From the IMG/VR virus record IMGVR_UViG_3300046002_002810, positions 1 to 28,363 of that record: a stretch of DNA of 28,363 bases; one strand, given 5' to 3'. The translations under genes were made by a program, and so were the position numbers. How positions within the stretch are numbered: the first letter of the stretch is position 1; every line of letters starts with the position of its first letter. Below the pieces are notes generated by a model. That model did not search any database, had not been told where the DNA came from, and worked only from the letters and a program-made list of their open reading frames with translations. The DNA is from a virus. Of the stretch, positions 7,896 to 16,175 are shown piece after piece.

Positions 7896-10778
7896 CTATA
7901 CATAAAAAGTGTGTAATCCATTTGAACCTGAAGCGGGTTTGCCTGATGCATTTACATTTGCGTCATCAATATAGGTTGTACAAAGTTTCATACTTCCTTT
8001 CATTGAGTAAGACAAATGAATCCATACACTATTACCACCATTTCTATATTCTAATATAACCTGATTGTAAGGTAATATTTTTTCTAGTTTAACTGCTAAA
8101 TCATAATGTTCCATTATATCTCTAGTTACTAATTGAATGTCACATGCCTCACCTTTATTATGGAAAGACCCACCAGTTTCATTTCTTAATGCAGAATTGA
8201 TATTCCATATTCCTTTAGGATCTTGTTGCCTACAAGGCCCAAGCTCATTATAAACTTTCTCTAATACATTTATACATAACGCAGAAAGGTTTGCTACTAA
8301 CTGCTGTTTAGAATATGTTCCGCCTGGTAAAGAAGCACTTTTTAATATTTTACCTTGAGCTTGACTCAACATACCTAATGTAAAATTAGTACTAAGTTTA
8401 TAACTATACGGAAAATCAGTCATATTATTGATTTCAGCAATTTTTTCTGCTGAAAGTTGAGTTCCAGTTCCTGTGCCTCCAGTGGCAGGAGAAGAATCTT
8501 CCGCAACTCCAGCTCCATTTCCATTGTTTTCATATTCACTAGTGCCATATATTGAGTTTTTAGCTTTTAGCCCTTGAGGAGCATTCCAATCATCATCGGT
8601 TTCATATTTGAATACTGCATCAGTGTGTCTGGCGGGAGGCTGAAGGTTTGGAGAACCCTCAAGGTGAGAATCGTCTACTGGTGGTACTACTAAAGCAGTT
8701 GTATCGGTAACACCTGCTGTAGAAAGATTTGTTTTCCTTTCTACAGGTCCATTCCATTTAGTATCATATATGTCAGGAGCATCTGTAATACCAATATTAT
8801 TTAGCACACTATCTATAACATTTTTATTTAATGTGTTTGGATTATATGTTCCTGCAGGCGTTAAAACAGTATCAACTAATACTTGTTCTTTTTCTCTATC
8901 TTTAATTTCATTACCAGCAAAATCAACAGGAACTTTTGGTGCGCCTAATAATGCTAATGGCTCAACCTTATCCGTTATAGGAGGAATTACTACAGGAGGA
9001 ATTGCACCACTATTTAGGTTTATTATTGGAGCGGTGTTGGATATCAATCCAACCGCATTAATAACAGCAGTCCCCATGGAATTTAGTTGTAATGCTCCTA
9101 ATTTTGTAGTAGTATTGAACATACCCGTAAGAATATTTGTCTCGTTGGTTGTATCTAATTGAAATGATTTTGTTTTAATTTTAGTTGTTTCTTCAACCTC
9201 AACCAACAATGTCTTTGTCTTTATTTTAGTATCCGTTTCGATATCCAACGTAAATGTTTTTGCTTTAATCTGAAAGTCCGCGGGTGTTTCTAATTTAAAA
9301 CTACTTGACATTTTCATTAGTGTTTCGGCAGTAGAAGAAGTATCCCCGCCCTCTAAACTAATAGATTTTGCAGTTTTTAGTTTTAAAGCATCCGTAGATT
9401 CTAACGACATTGTGCCAATAGTACGAATGTTAGAAGTCTTTCCAACTTCAACATTATAATTACCTTCAACTAATATATTATAGTCTCCACCAACAGCAAC
9501 ATTTAAATCTAATGCAACCCCCATATTAACATTATTGTGGAATACAGCATCAACCTGTCCACATACTTCAAGATTTGCATCACCTTGACAAAGGATATTC
9601 ATTGGACCTGAAACAGTTAAATTGCAAGTTCCATTAATGAATATGTTACCGTTATTTTCTGTTATATAATATCCATCACCAACAATATAATTTACTTGAG
9701 AACCATTTGGATCTATTTCTATGAAAGTACCCTTTTTATGATATAGATTAACACGTTCTCCAAGAGGACTATCATCAAACTCTAATACATGACCAGATTC
9801 AGATTCAAATACTTTGTTATATGGATAAACTGTATTATATGCGGATTCTGGTTGATCATATGTACCACCATTTGCTATGGGTATCTTTTTCCTTCGAGAC
9901 GAATCTTTAAAATTTACATGCGTGCCTTCAATAGTACCTCTAGCTAACCTATTTGTATCTGGTTCATTCATGAAATCTCGTAAAGGATACTTTCCTTCAG
10001 GATCACAAAACCCTTGCGTTGTAAAGTTGGCCGATCTATCTTCTAAATATGATTCTCTCTTAGAAGCAGATAATGCATTTATCTCAGCTGCAGTTTTATC
10101 AATACCAGTAGTTGAAGCATCTTTATTGGTTGGCGCAGGCGCAGCTTTACCTCCAAGAAAATACTCGTAATATTGTCTTTTAAGTGGGTGACCAGCTGGT
10201 GCGCCACCAACTTTGCTCATTAAATATTCAAAAAAACCAGGATCCCATTGAGCCTTTTCCCAATCTTTTATTTTCCATTTAACGTATTCTACCATGACTT
10301 TACCACCAAATTCAGGTGATTGTATTACCAAATCGGGTGTAGCGACTAAATCGACCCCCAATTTATCACCTATGGTTTTGTAAGCCTCTGGGAAGGTAAC
10401 TTGAATAAATCCTCTGCCGTGATAATTTCCTATAGAAGCATTCTTTCCTTTACTAGTACCATAAATAAAACCAAAGAATTCTACCCTAGAATATCTATTT
10501 GGTTTATTATTCCATTTTATTGCATCAGCCTCTTTAATCCTTGGCCATGTACCCATTATACCCCTAGTTGAATATGTAGGATCTTCAGAAGCTGTATGTA
10601 ACCATCTACTTTCTACACCAGCAATCCCAAGTAAAGCACATTTAGCATATTTTGATGTCATTCCTGCAGCATCACACGCAGCAATAATTGCAGCAATACC
10701 AGCAACTGCGCCTTGTTTTGCTTTTGCATTAGCAGGAGGCGTAGGTGGTATAGGAGTTTTTTCTATTGCATCAGCCAT
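7896..10778 (-). CDS. 5: Baseplate needle: GH19-like glycosidase, gp5-type beta-helix, M15-like peptidase domain
   Basis: 960 residues, start ATG at 10778. Domain 1 (~20-215) looks like a GH19/chitinase-type lysozyme fold: ALLGIAGVESRW with a likely catalytic Glu56, then a FFGFIYG segment and YHGRGFIQVTFPEAY near 119-133. The middle (~330-600) matches the T4 gp5 C-terminal triple beta-helix, entered by IDPNGSQVNYIVGDGYYIT and continuing with short repeated strands (KTKTLLVEVEETTKIKTKSF). The C-terminal domain (~810-960) has SFHNKGEACDIQ (SxHxxGxAxD) and YNQVILEYRNGG followed by WIHLSY, the layout of M15 D-Ala-D-Ala peptidase-like phage domains. By analogy with gp5 it would breach peptidoglycan during injection. 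T4 gp5 (575 aa) has its OB domain in the same chain and uses a T4-type lysozyme. Here the OB domain is the adjacent upstream gene. Confidence 0.85.
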   Translation of the reverse strand: MADAIEKTPIPPTPPANAKAKQGAVAGIAAIIAACDAAGMTSKYAKCALLGIAGVESRWLHTASEDPTYSTRGIMGTWPRIKEADAIKWNNKPNRYSRVEFFGFIYGTSKGKNASIGNYHGRGFIQVTFPEAYKTIGDKLGVDLVATPDLVIQSPEFGGKVMVEYVKWKIKDWEKAQWDPGFFEYLMSKVGGAPAGHPLKRQYYEYFLGGKAAPAPTNKDASTTGIDKTAAEINALSASKRESYLEDRSANFTTQGFCDPEGKYPLRDFMNEPDTNRLARGTIEGTHVNFKDSSRRKKIPIANGGTYDQPESAYNTVYPYNKVFESESGHVLEFDDSPLGERVNLYHKKGTFIEIDPNGSQVNYIVGDGYYITENNGNIFINGTCNLTVSGPMNILCQGDANLEVCGQVDAVFHNNVNMGVALDLNVAVGGDYNILVEGNYNVEVGKTSNIRTIGTMSLESTDALKLKTAKSISLEGGDTSSTAETLMKMSSSFKLETPADFQIKAKTFTLDIETDTKIKTKTLLVEVEETTKIKTKSFQLDTTNETNILTGMFNTTTKLGALQLNSMGTAVINAVGLISNTAPIINLNSGAIPPVVIPPITDKVEPLALLGAPKVPVDFAGNEIKDREKEQVLVDTVLTPAGTYNPNTLNKNVIDSVLNNIGITDAPDIYDTKWNGPVERKTNLSTAGVTDTTALVVPPVDDSHLEGSPNLQPPARHTDAVFKYETDDDWNAPQGLKAKNSIYGTSEYENNGNGAGVAEDSSPATGGTGTGTQLSAEKIAEINNMTDFPYSYKLSTNFTLGMLSQAQGKILKSASLPGGTYSKQQLVANLSALCINVLEKVYNELGPCRQQDPKGIWNINSALRNETGGSFHNKGEACDIQLVTRDIMEHYDLAVKLEKILPYNQVILEYRNGGNSVWIHLSYSMKGSMKLCTTYIDDANVNASGKPASGSNGLHTFYV

Positions 10779-10786
10779 AATATATC

Positions 10787-11464
10787 CTAAAAGTTTTTAT
10801 CGAAATATTTTAATATTTCTTCTGTTGTTTGGAAAGATTTTGTAGAACCATTAAAAGGCGTATACTGCGATTCTTCATATGATTCAGGATTTAACAATGT
10901 AACTTGATATAAACTATCAACTTCTTCATATGTTGCTGTACTTATTGTTACCTCGTTTTCGTTACTAATTATATTATATGTAATAAGATTACCAGTAGAA
11001 AGTTCAGTAGTAACAGAATTTATATGATATTTACTAGATGTTTCTTGTAATACCCCAGTAGGTTCACCTTGAGCAATATTATCTACTAAATCAGTAATAA
11101 CATTTCCAGAAGAATTAGTTAGTTCTCCATCATCACCCGTAGTAACTATATCACCCATTGATTCTCCCATAGATGTAGCAGTTTTGGTTTGAGGAATACC
11201 TCCAATAGTACCTATCATAATAGGTTGTTGTTGGTCTTCATCTAAAAATATAACCACAACCCAAGATCCTGGGACTACTCCTGTAGGCGACCATCCTAAT
11301 CCAGACATAGAAGCAGAATTAATAGGCATCATAGGATATGCCCAAGGTAAATCTGTTGTTGGCAAATCTATCTTATTTTCTGTGTGTAATCCAAGTATCC
11401 TTACCTGGCATCTTCCCAATTTTAGTGGATCTAATCTATTTTCGCAAACGCCTGTATAAAACAT
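10787..11464 (-). CDS. gp5 N-terminal OB-fold hub protein, encoded separately
   Basis: 225 residues. The start ATG at 11464 overlaps the stop of the hub gene in TAATG. Residues ~1-105 match the gp5/VgrG OB domain: GVCENRLDPLKLGRCQVRIL, then DLPWAYPMMPINSASMSGLG, the SPTGVVPGSWVVVIFLDEDQ strand pair and QQPIMIGTIGGIP. In T4 this domain fixes the needle to the gp27 hub trimer and leads directly into the lysozyme. Here it ends in an acidic, Thr/Ser-rich tail, and the rest of gp5 is the next gene, 8 bases on. The gene order gp27-like, OB, needle, PAAR supports joint assembly. Confidence 0.82.
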   Translation of the reverse strand: MFYTGVCENRLDPLKLGRCQVRILGLHTENKIDLPTTDLPWAYPMMPINSASMSGLGWSPTGVVPGSWVVVIFLDEDQQQPIMIGTIGGIPQTKTATSMGESMGDIVTTGDDGELTNSSGNVITDLVDNIAQGEPTGVLQETSSKYHINSVTTELSTGNLITYNIISNENEVTISTATYEEVDSLYQVTLLNPESYEESQYTPFNGSTKSFQTTEEILKYFDKNF

Positions 11465-12747
11465 TATTTTTTCCTATCCAAATCAACCAACAGACTTTCT
11501 TTTATTAGTTCAAAAGTACATTGATGCATATTTTTATTGATATAGTGATTAATAGCAGATATAAGGTACGAACCAGATAACATTTCATCTTTGATTTTTG
11601 TATCAGACTTATTGCTAGGTTCAATTTTATATAGTGTTAAATTAACTCTTAATCCTACGGTATAATCTAAACGTCCAGGTACAATAACCTCAATTTTATT
11701 TCCATTAATTTGAGCCATTAATGATATTCTATTTTGAATAGAATTAGCATTAGTTGAATCACCAAAATCAGCAAAGTTATTATGATACTTTGGCATTTTT
11801 ATCATCATAGCATTATATGAATATACTGCCTTATTAGATGCTAAAGGATATTTGTTAAGATGCTTCTGATCAGCAAACTTATCTAACATATTATATGTCT
11901 TGTTTGCATACAACTTAGATGTAAGATCGTGTGTGTACATCCTAGATCCATACATACCACTTTGAACTCTTTCAATATAATCATATGCGGTTGGTATATT
12001 GATTTCCCGTATTCTCTTGTAATCTTCAGTTACATTTCGAATAGTTTGATATTGATTATTATTAGACTTATCTCGAATATAGGTATCATATACGAACTCT
12101 TGAAATATTGGCGCAGTATATAATGTTTCCAATGATACAAAATTAAAACCGTATCTGTTTTCATAAAATACATAAGAACTTTGATTATTCAAATTAATAG
12201 ATTTTTCAACAACATTATTGAGATTCTTTATTGGAGACCAAAAATTAGAAATATACTTTGTAGAATTTTTTGTTTCTTCTATAACATATTTTTTTGTTGA
12301 ATTCAAACCATGAGTTTTATCTGTAAATAATCGTTGTGCTATATCAGAACATTTACCTGTAAATGTTTTACTAATTTTTGTATTAAGGTCCGTTAATGCC
12401 TCTACAGATATAAAATGTAATGTATACACGGTTGATCTATCGCCAGTCATTACTCTGTTTGTCATTTTATAAATGTAAAACTTAGCATCAACATTACCTT
12501 TCTCCATTGTAGGAGTTAGTATTTTCATTTCAAGGTATTCTTCTCCATTAAATGGAAATACATTCATTAAGTCTAATGTATCGACTATTTCCAAAGTTCC
12601 AGTTAGGAACGGAGAAAACAAATCCTCAAACAGTTGTAGACCCATTACTTGGTCAGTAACATTTTGATAGAATCCTTGTGCCGTTGTAATTTGAATGATA
12701 TCAATATTGACATCACCTGCTTTAATGATTCTTTGAGAAGATTGCAT
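11464..12747 (-). CDS. 27: Baseplate hub protein, gp27-like
   Basis: 427 residues (T4 gp27 is 391). The start ATG at 12747 overlaps the gp53 stop (TAATG). The N-terminal half has features of hub proteins: VTDQVMGLQLFEDLFSPFLT followed by GTLEIVDTLDLM, an FYIYKMTNRVMTGDRSTVYT region, then LHFISVEALTDLNTKISKTF with FTGKCSDIAQRLF, a layout shared by gp27, Mu gp44 and the VgrG N-terminus. The C-terminal part carries GNKIEVIVPGRLDYTVGLRV and a GSYLISAINHYINKNMHQCT end typical of this fold. It would form the trimeric hub linking tail tube and spike. Assignment rests on these patterns and on being directly upstream of the gp5 OB gene. Confidence 0.75.
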   Translation of the reverse strand: MQSSQRIIKAGDVNIDIIQITTAQGFYQNVTDQVMGLQLFEDLFSPFLTGTLEIVDTLDLMNVFPFNGEEYLEMKILTPTMEKGNVDAKFYIYKMTNRVMTGDRSTVYTLHFISVEALTDLNTKISKTFTGKCSDIAQRLFTDKTHGLNSTKKYVIEETKNSTKYISNFWSPIKNLNNVVEKSINLNNQSSYVFYENRYGFNFVSLETLYTAPIFQEFVYDTYIRDKSNNNQYQTIRNVTEDYKRIREINIPTAYDYIERVQSGMYGSRMYTHDLTSKLYANKTYNMLDKFADQKHLNKYPLASNKAVYSYNAMMIKMPKYHNNFADFGDSTNANSIQNRISLMAQINGNKIEVIVPGRLDYTVGLRVNLTLYKIEPSNKSDTKIKDEMLSGSYLISAINHYINKNMHQCTFELIKESLLVDLDRKK

Positions 12748-13235
12748 TATAGTATATTGTTAAATTCGTTTATGATTTTATTAATATAAACTTGTGGTAT
12801 TATTTTAATACGTCTTTTTGCTTCATTCAACGTATACTCATAATCAGAATTTGATACTGGATAAGCACCAGCAGCATCTGAATCTACCACAAACCCGATA
12901 CTATTTACATAATGGTGAGTTCCATAAGGATTGGTATAATTATCGTTTATATATTTTTCTAATGCATATTGTGATAAAGGAAAGTCAGATTTGTAATCAT
13001 ATCTTTCATTAGCCAACATAACTACCCAATGGTACTGAGCATTACCGTATATCTTTTCAGCAATATGTTCAGGTGTTTCATCACCTTGAATATCATATTC
13101 ATCAAATACGGTTATATTAGCAAATACATCTCTTCTAAATCTAATATTCTTGGTAATGTCCTTCATTAATATGGCAACATCTTTGCCATTAATATTAAAT
13201 TCGTATATAAAATCGTCAAAGTTACTAAAATACAT
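12747..13235 (-). CDS. 53: Baseplate wedge subunit gp53
   Basis: 162 residues (T4 gp53 is 196), start ATG at 13235, two bases after the gp48 stop. The N-terminus (YFSNFDDFIYEFNINGKDVA, then ILMKDITKNIRFR) and the central LysM-like segment GDETPEHIAEKIYGNAQYHW with VVMLANERYDY (~51-80) are typical of gp53. The C-terminal ~40 residues, with LNEAKRRIKIIPQVYINKII, match the end of the family. gp53 joins the wedge to the sheath and tube side of the baseplate next to gp25 and gp6. Context (gp48, gp53, hub) agrees. Confidence 0.88.
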   Translation of the reverse strand: MYFSNFDDFIYEFNINGKDVAILMKDITKNIRFRRDVFANITVFDEYDIQGDETPEHIAEKIYGNAQYHWVVMLANERYDYKSDFPLSQYALEKYINDNYTNPYGTHHYVNSIGFVVDSDAAGAYPVSNSDYEYTLNEAKRRIKIIPQVYINKIINEFNNIL

Positions 13236-13237
13236 GA

Positions 13238-14356
13238 TTATAGTCCTCTGTCTGACCCAATAGGATCTTTAATAGTTTCTTTTGTTGGAACCATAAGTTC
13301 TTTGAATGATAATGTTATATTAATTTCTGTAGGCATACCATTTGAAAAAACTGTAAAATTTCCTTGTGAACCATATGATATTGCCATTTCAGTTAATACA
13401 CAAGAAGTGTGTTTATGAACATGAGTGTTTATTCCTTGTATACCATTTACAGAAGTATAATATGAAATATCAAACTCTGATGGGTATACATAAAGATAGC
13501 TGTCTTTGTCCTTAAACTCTGGATGCATATGAAATTTAAATGTGTTGATAATTCGTTCAACATTTTTTGCTTCATCGTCGCTTCTAGGAAAGAATTTGTA
13601 TTCAAAAGAAAATGTTCTAAAATCAACTCCCTTAAATACCATTTCTTTTCTAGGGTTAGGAGCTAACCCTGTTCTGGCTGACACATAAGCACCACCAGGA
13701 GCATTAGTCAATCCTTGATTAACAACTCCAGCCCCCAAAGCTGAATTAACAATTTTCTTTACTGAATCTCCAGCTTCATTTGCAGATTTTGGCGTACTAT
13801 CTATCAAAGTAGATGTGTTAATTTCAGAAAGAGATTTCATAGCAGCCATACCACTTTCTCCTAACTGAGACGCCATCTCAGCAGATGCCATATCTTCAGT
13901 TTCCCAATTTGCTGTATATCGTATAGACAAACCATTAGGCATATGTAAAGCAATAGCCGAATTTAATCGTTTTTGTTCTCTAGTAGTTGTTCCAGCAATT
14001 TCAGCACCTGCCCATAATGCAGCAGTTCCAATTGCACCTCCGGCGCCTATAACACTTCCAAACCCAGATGCAGAACCAGCAATAAGAGCTGGTAGTATTG
14101 CTGCAGAAACACCTGCTGCAGCAGCGTTTAATGCATCTATCTTTCTACCTACAGTTAATCCTCTTATACGAGGTACATCTAACGTAGACATATCGTAATT
14201 AGCCATAACCCTAGAAAGAAACTTAGATTCTGAAGATATATTTATAAAAAACACTGCCATATTCCCACCATAGATAGGATCTAACAAATCGTTTGGATAC
14301 ATTAGTTGGCTAATGCCATACTTATTGTTTCCTGTGCTAAATAAATCTTCTGCCAT
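13238..14356 (-). CDS. 48: Baseplate tail-tube cap protein gp48
   Basis: 372 residues (T4 gp48 is 364), start ATG at 14356 with AAAGGATATACA upstream. The second half carries the recognisable block: NPRKEMVFKGVDFRTFSFEY followed by KFFPRSDDEAKNVERIINTF and KFHMHPEF (~235-280), then VLTEMAISYGSQGNFTVFSN near the end. These belong to the tube-like fold of gp48/gp54 proteins that cap the hub and start tube polymerisation. Residues ~78-125 form an Ala/Gly-rich hydrophobic stretch (ALNAAAAGVSAAILPALIAG onward), unusual for a soluble ring protein. It is first in the leftward set, with a perfect late box at 14394-14401, about 38 bases upstream. Confidence 0.8.
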   Translation of the reverse strand: MAEDLFSTGNNKYGISQLMYPNDLLDPIYGGNMAVFFINISSESKFLSRVMANYDMSTLDVPRIRGLTVGRKIDALNAAAAGVSAAILPALIAGSASGFGSVIGAGGAIGTAALWAGAEIAGTTTREQKRLNSAIALHMPNGLSIRYTANWETEDMASAEMASQLGESGMAAMKSLSEINTSTLIDSTPKSANEAGDSVKKIVNSALGAGVVNQGLTNAPGGAYVSARTGLAPNPRKEMVFKGVDFRTFSFEYKFFPRSDDEAKNVERIINTFKFHMHPEFKDKDSYLYVYPSEFDISYYTSVNGIQGINTHVHKHTSCVLTEMAISYGSQGNFTVFSNGMPTEINITLSFKELMVPTKETIKDPIGSDRGL

Positions 14357-14368
14357 TGTATATCCTTT

Positions 14369-14376
14369 GATAAATA
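14369..14376 (+). promoter_or_regulatory. Late promoter box GATAAATA, rightward
   Basis: The plus strand reads GATAAATA, matching NATAAATA with one difference from the T4 octamer. It points toward gp4, whose ATG is at 14407, giving a leader of roughly 24 bases. It lies inside the 50-base divergent gap and faces the leftward box at 14394-14401. No clear Shine-Dalgarno precedes the gp4 ATG, which lowers confidence. Confidence 0.5.
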
Positions 14377-14393
14377 CATATATTAATACTATT

Positions 14394-14401
14394 TATTTAT
14401 A
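14394..14401 (-). promoter_or_regulatory. T4-type late promoter box TATAAATA before gp48
   Basis: The minus strand reads TATAAATA exactly. A start about 6 bases downstream gives a leader of about 31 bases with the AAAGGA site before the gp48 ATG at 14356. It is the best placed late box in the window and would serve the gp48-gp53-hub-needle-PAAR set. Confidence 0.7.
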
Positions 14402-14406
14402 ATAAA

Positions 14407-14853
14407 ATGGCAAGAAAATTTCCTCAACCTAGAGCATGGTATCCTAGATATCCTGAAAAATATGAAGGAAATCCAACAACAATAATAGCAAGAAGTTCTT
14501 GGGAAATTAGGTTTGCTAATTGGTGTGATATAAATTCTAGTGTTATTAAGTGGTCAAGTGAAGAAACTGTTGTTCCATATAGATGTGGTACAGATAATAA
14601 ACTTCATAGATATTTTTTGGACTTTAAGATACAAGTTAAGAATAAAGACGGATTAACAAAAACATATCTTGTAGAAATTAAACCCGAATATCAAGTACTT
14701 CCCCCCATATATAAAGGTAGACAATCTAAAGCATATATAAATGAAAGTATGACGTATATAAAGAATCAATCAAAATGGGAAGCGGCAACTAGGTATGCAA
14801 AAGATAGAGGTTGGCAGTTTATGATACTTACTGAAAAACACTTGGGAATTTAA
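14407..14853 (+). CDS. 4: Head completion protein gp4
   Basis: 148 residues (T4 gp4 is 150), start ATG at 14407. The sequence matches the gp4/gp50 family: PQPRAWYPRYPEKYEGNPTT, then IIARSSWEIRFANWCDINSS with VIKWSSEETVVPY, a YFLDFKIQVKN strand and TYLVEIKPEYQVLPP. The layout E (SSWE) ... D (LDFKI) ... ExK (VEIKP) is the PD-(D/E)XK nuclease fold seen in TnsA-like proteins. In T4, gp4 acts on the head late in packaging so that tails can join. It opens the rightward operon and ends directly at the next ATG (TAAATG). Confidence 0.88.
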   Translation: MARKFPQPRAWYPRYPEKYEGNPTTIIARSSWEIRFANWCDINSSVIKWSSEETVVPYRCGTDNKLHRYFLDFKIQVKNKDGLTKTYLVEIKPEYQVLPPIYKGRQSKAYINESMTYIKNQSKWEAATRYAKDRGWQFMILTEKHLGI

Positions 14854-15462
14854 ATGGCAGATTCTAAACCAGCCACATATTATGATGTATTTTCACTTAA
14901 CAAGTACAAGTTACCTGAAATTACACAGAAGTCATATTCTTGGTATACACAACAAGCATTATTATTAAGTAGACAGGGGTTTACTGCTAAACGTGTAATT
15001 AATAATCCTAGTGGAATACATCCTGGAAAAGTTATTCCAGGGAAGTTGTATATGTTTGCATATGATGCTAAACACAAAGCAACATTGCCTTATTGGGACA
15101 CATTTCCTATGGTGTTTCCATTTAGTGTTGTTAAAGGTGGATTTCTAGGACTGAATATGCACTATCTTCCTGTACCTTTTAGAATAAAGTTACTTGATAG
15201 ATTGACTGAAATAGATGGAAGTAAAAAGTATACGAAACGAGTTAAATTACAACTATCTTGGGAGTTGATATCAAACTCATCAAGATTAAAAATGCTTGAG
15301 CCTTGCGTTCATATGTATCTTAATGGGCACGTTGTTTCACAATTTCGTGAGATAGAAAGGGAAGATTGGGCAACTGCTATGATGCTACCAACTCAACAAT
15401 TTAATGGCGCTAATAGTTCACAAGTTTGGAAGGATTCAATGAAAAAGGCAGGGTACATGTAA
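14854..15462 (+). CDS. Conserved T4-like protein, possibly DNA end protector (gp2-like)
   Basis: 202 residues. The ATG follows the gp4 stop with no gap, and its own stop overlaps the gp54 start (TAATG). The best conserved part is the middle: GKVIPGKLYMFAYDAKHKAT, then LPYWDTFPMVFPF and GGFLGLNMHYLPVPFRIKLL (~60-115). I know this 'LPYxDxFPxVxPF...GFLGLNxHYLP' pattern from T4-like phages, where some homologues are, I believe, labelled DNA end protector (gp2), but I cannot confirm that from sequence. It is basic, has no membrane segment, and sits between gp4 (head completion) and gp54 (tube initiator), so a role at the portal/neck or on the packaged DNA end is a reasonable inference. Confidence 0.7.
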   Translation: MADSKPATYYDVFSLNKYKLPEITQKSYSWYTQQALLLSRQGFTAKRVINNPSGIHPGKVIPGKLYMFAYDAKHKATLPYWDTFPMVFPFSVVKGGFLGLNMHYLPVPFRIKLLDRLTEIDGSKKYTKRVKLQLSWELISNSSRLKMLEPCVHMYLNGHVVSQFREIEREDWATAMMLPTQQFNGANSSQVWKDSMKKAGYM

Positions 15463-16163
15463 TGGCAAAGTTACAAGATTTCATATCAACAGTAAAAAAG
15501 ACAGGATTAATGCGAACAGCAAGATATTCTGTTATTTTCCCTACATTTGCTCCTAATGTAATGGATAATCTTATTGGAATGTATTGCGACCAGATTCAAT
15601 TACCTGGATACAATATAAACACCACTCCTAGTAATACATATGGCGAAACGAGAGAAATGCCATATGGAAGAATGTTTGATCCAATATCAGTATCATTTTA
15701 TGTCGATAATGATATGAAGGTGAAAAATTATTTTGATGATTGGATTTTTAAAATACAAAATCCACATGATAGAACATTCAACTATTATAATAAATATACC
15801 GTTGATTTACAAGTTAATGTTGAAGATTTAGAAAATAATATTAAATATTCCTATGTGTTATATGAATGTTATCCTAAAACGATTGGTGCTATTCAATTGG
15901 ATTATGCATCAAAGGATATAATGAAGTTACCCATAACATTATTATATAAATATTGGAAACCTAGACCATTAAATAATGAATATTTACACCCTGTTTATTT
16001 GAATAGTAGTATAAATAATATCAATACTCAATCTGAACCTGTAGGTGTATTTACAGGAAAAACTAATCCATTAACTATACAATATGATGCGTTAGAAATA
16101 GCAAATAAGCAAATAGCAGCAAGTAGTAACAAAGGTGTTAAAATAAATCAAACAGGATGGTAA
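15462..16163 (+). CDS. 54: Baseplate tail-tube initiator gp54 (tube-fold protein)
   Basis: 233 residues starting MAKLQDFISTVKKTG. I chose the ATG at 15462 (TAATG overlap with the previous stop) over one at 15426, because the 12 extra residues would lie in another gene and do not resemble the family. The motifs are those of the tail-tube fold: KTGLMRTARYSVIFPTFAP, then CDQIQLPGYNINTTPSNTYG, GRMFDPISVSFYVDNDMKVK with FDDWIFKIQN, and YECYPKTIGAIQLDYASKDI. This fold is shared by gp19 (tube), gp48 and gp54. With gp48 just across the divergent gap, gp54 is the likelier name. T4 gp54 is longer (320), and a gp19-like protein is the alternative. Confidence 0.72.
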   Translation: MAKLQDFISTVKKTGLMRTARYSVIFPTFAPNVMDNLIGMYCDQIQLPGYNINTTPSNTYGETREMPYGRMFDPISVSFYVDNDMKVKNYFDDWIFKIQNPHDRTFNYYNKYTVDLQVNVEDLENNIKYSYVLYECYPKTIGAIQLDYASKDIMKLPITLLYKYWKPRPLNNEYLHPVYLNSSINNINTQSEPVGVFTGKTNPLTIQYDALEIANKQIAASSNKGVKINQTGW

Positions 16164-16175
16164 TGAAATAATATT

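Noticed and set aside
9877-10170. 97-residue plus-strand frame within the needle gene
   Set aside because: Antisense shadow; the minus-strand frame is long, continuous and carries recognisable domains.
14239-14246. TATAAATA on the minus strand inside gp48
   Set aside because: It falls on ordinary Ile/Phe/Ile codons within the gene and has no start codon placed behind it. GATAAATA copies inside genes (for example near 163 and 853) were set aside for the same reason.
15426-15461. Longer start for gp54
   Set aside because: It adds 12 residues that lie in the previous gene in another frame. The TAATG-coupled ATG at 15462 gives the family-like N-terminus.
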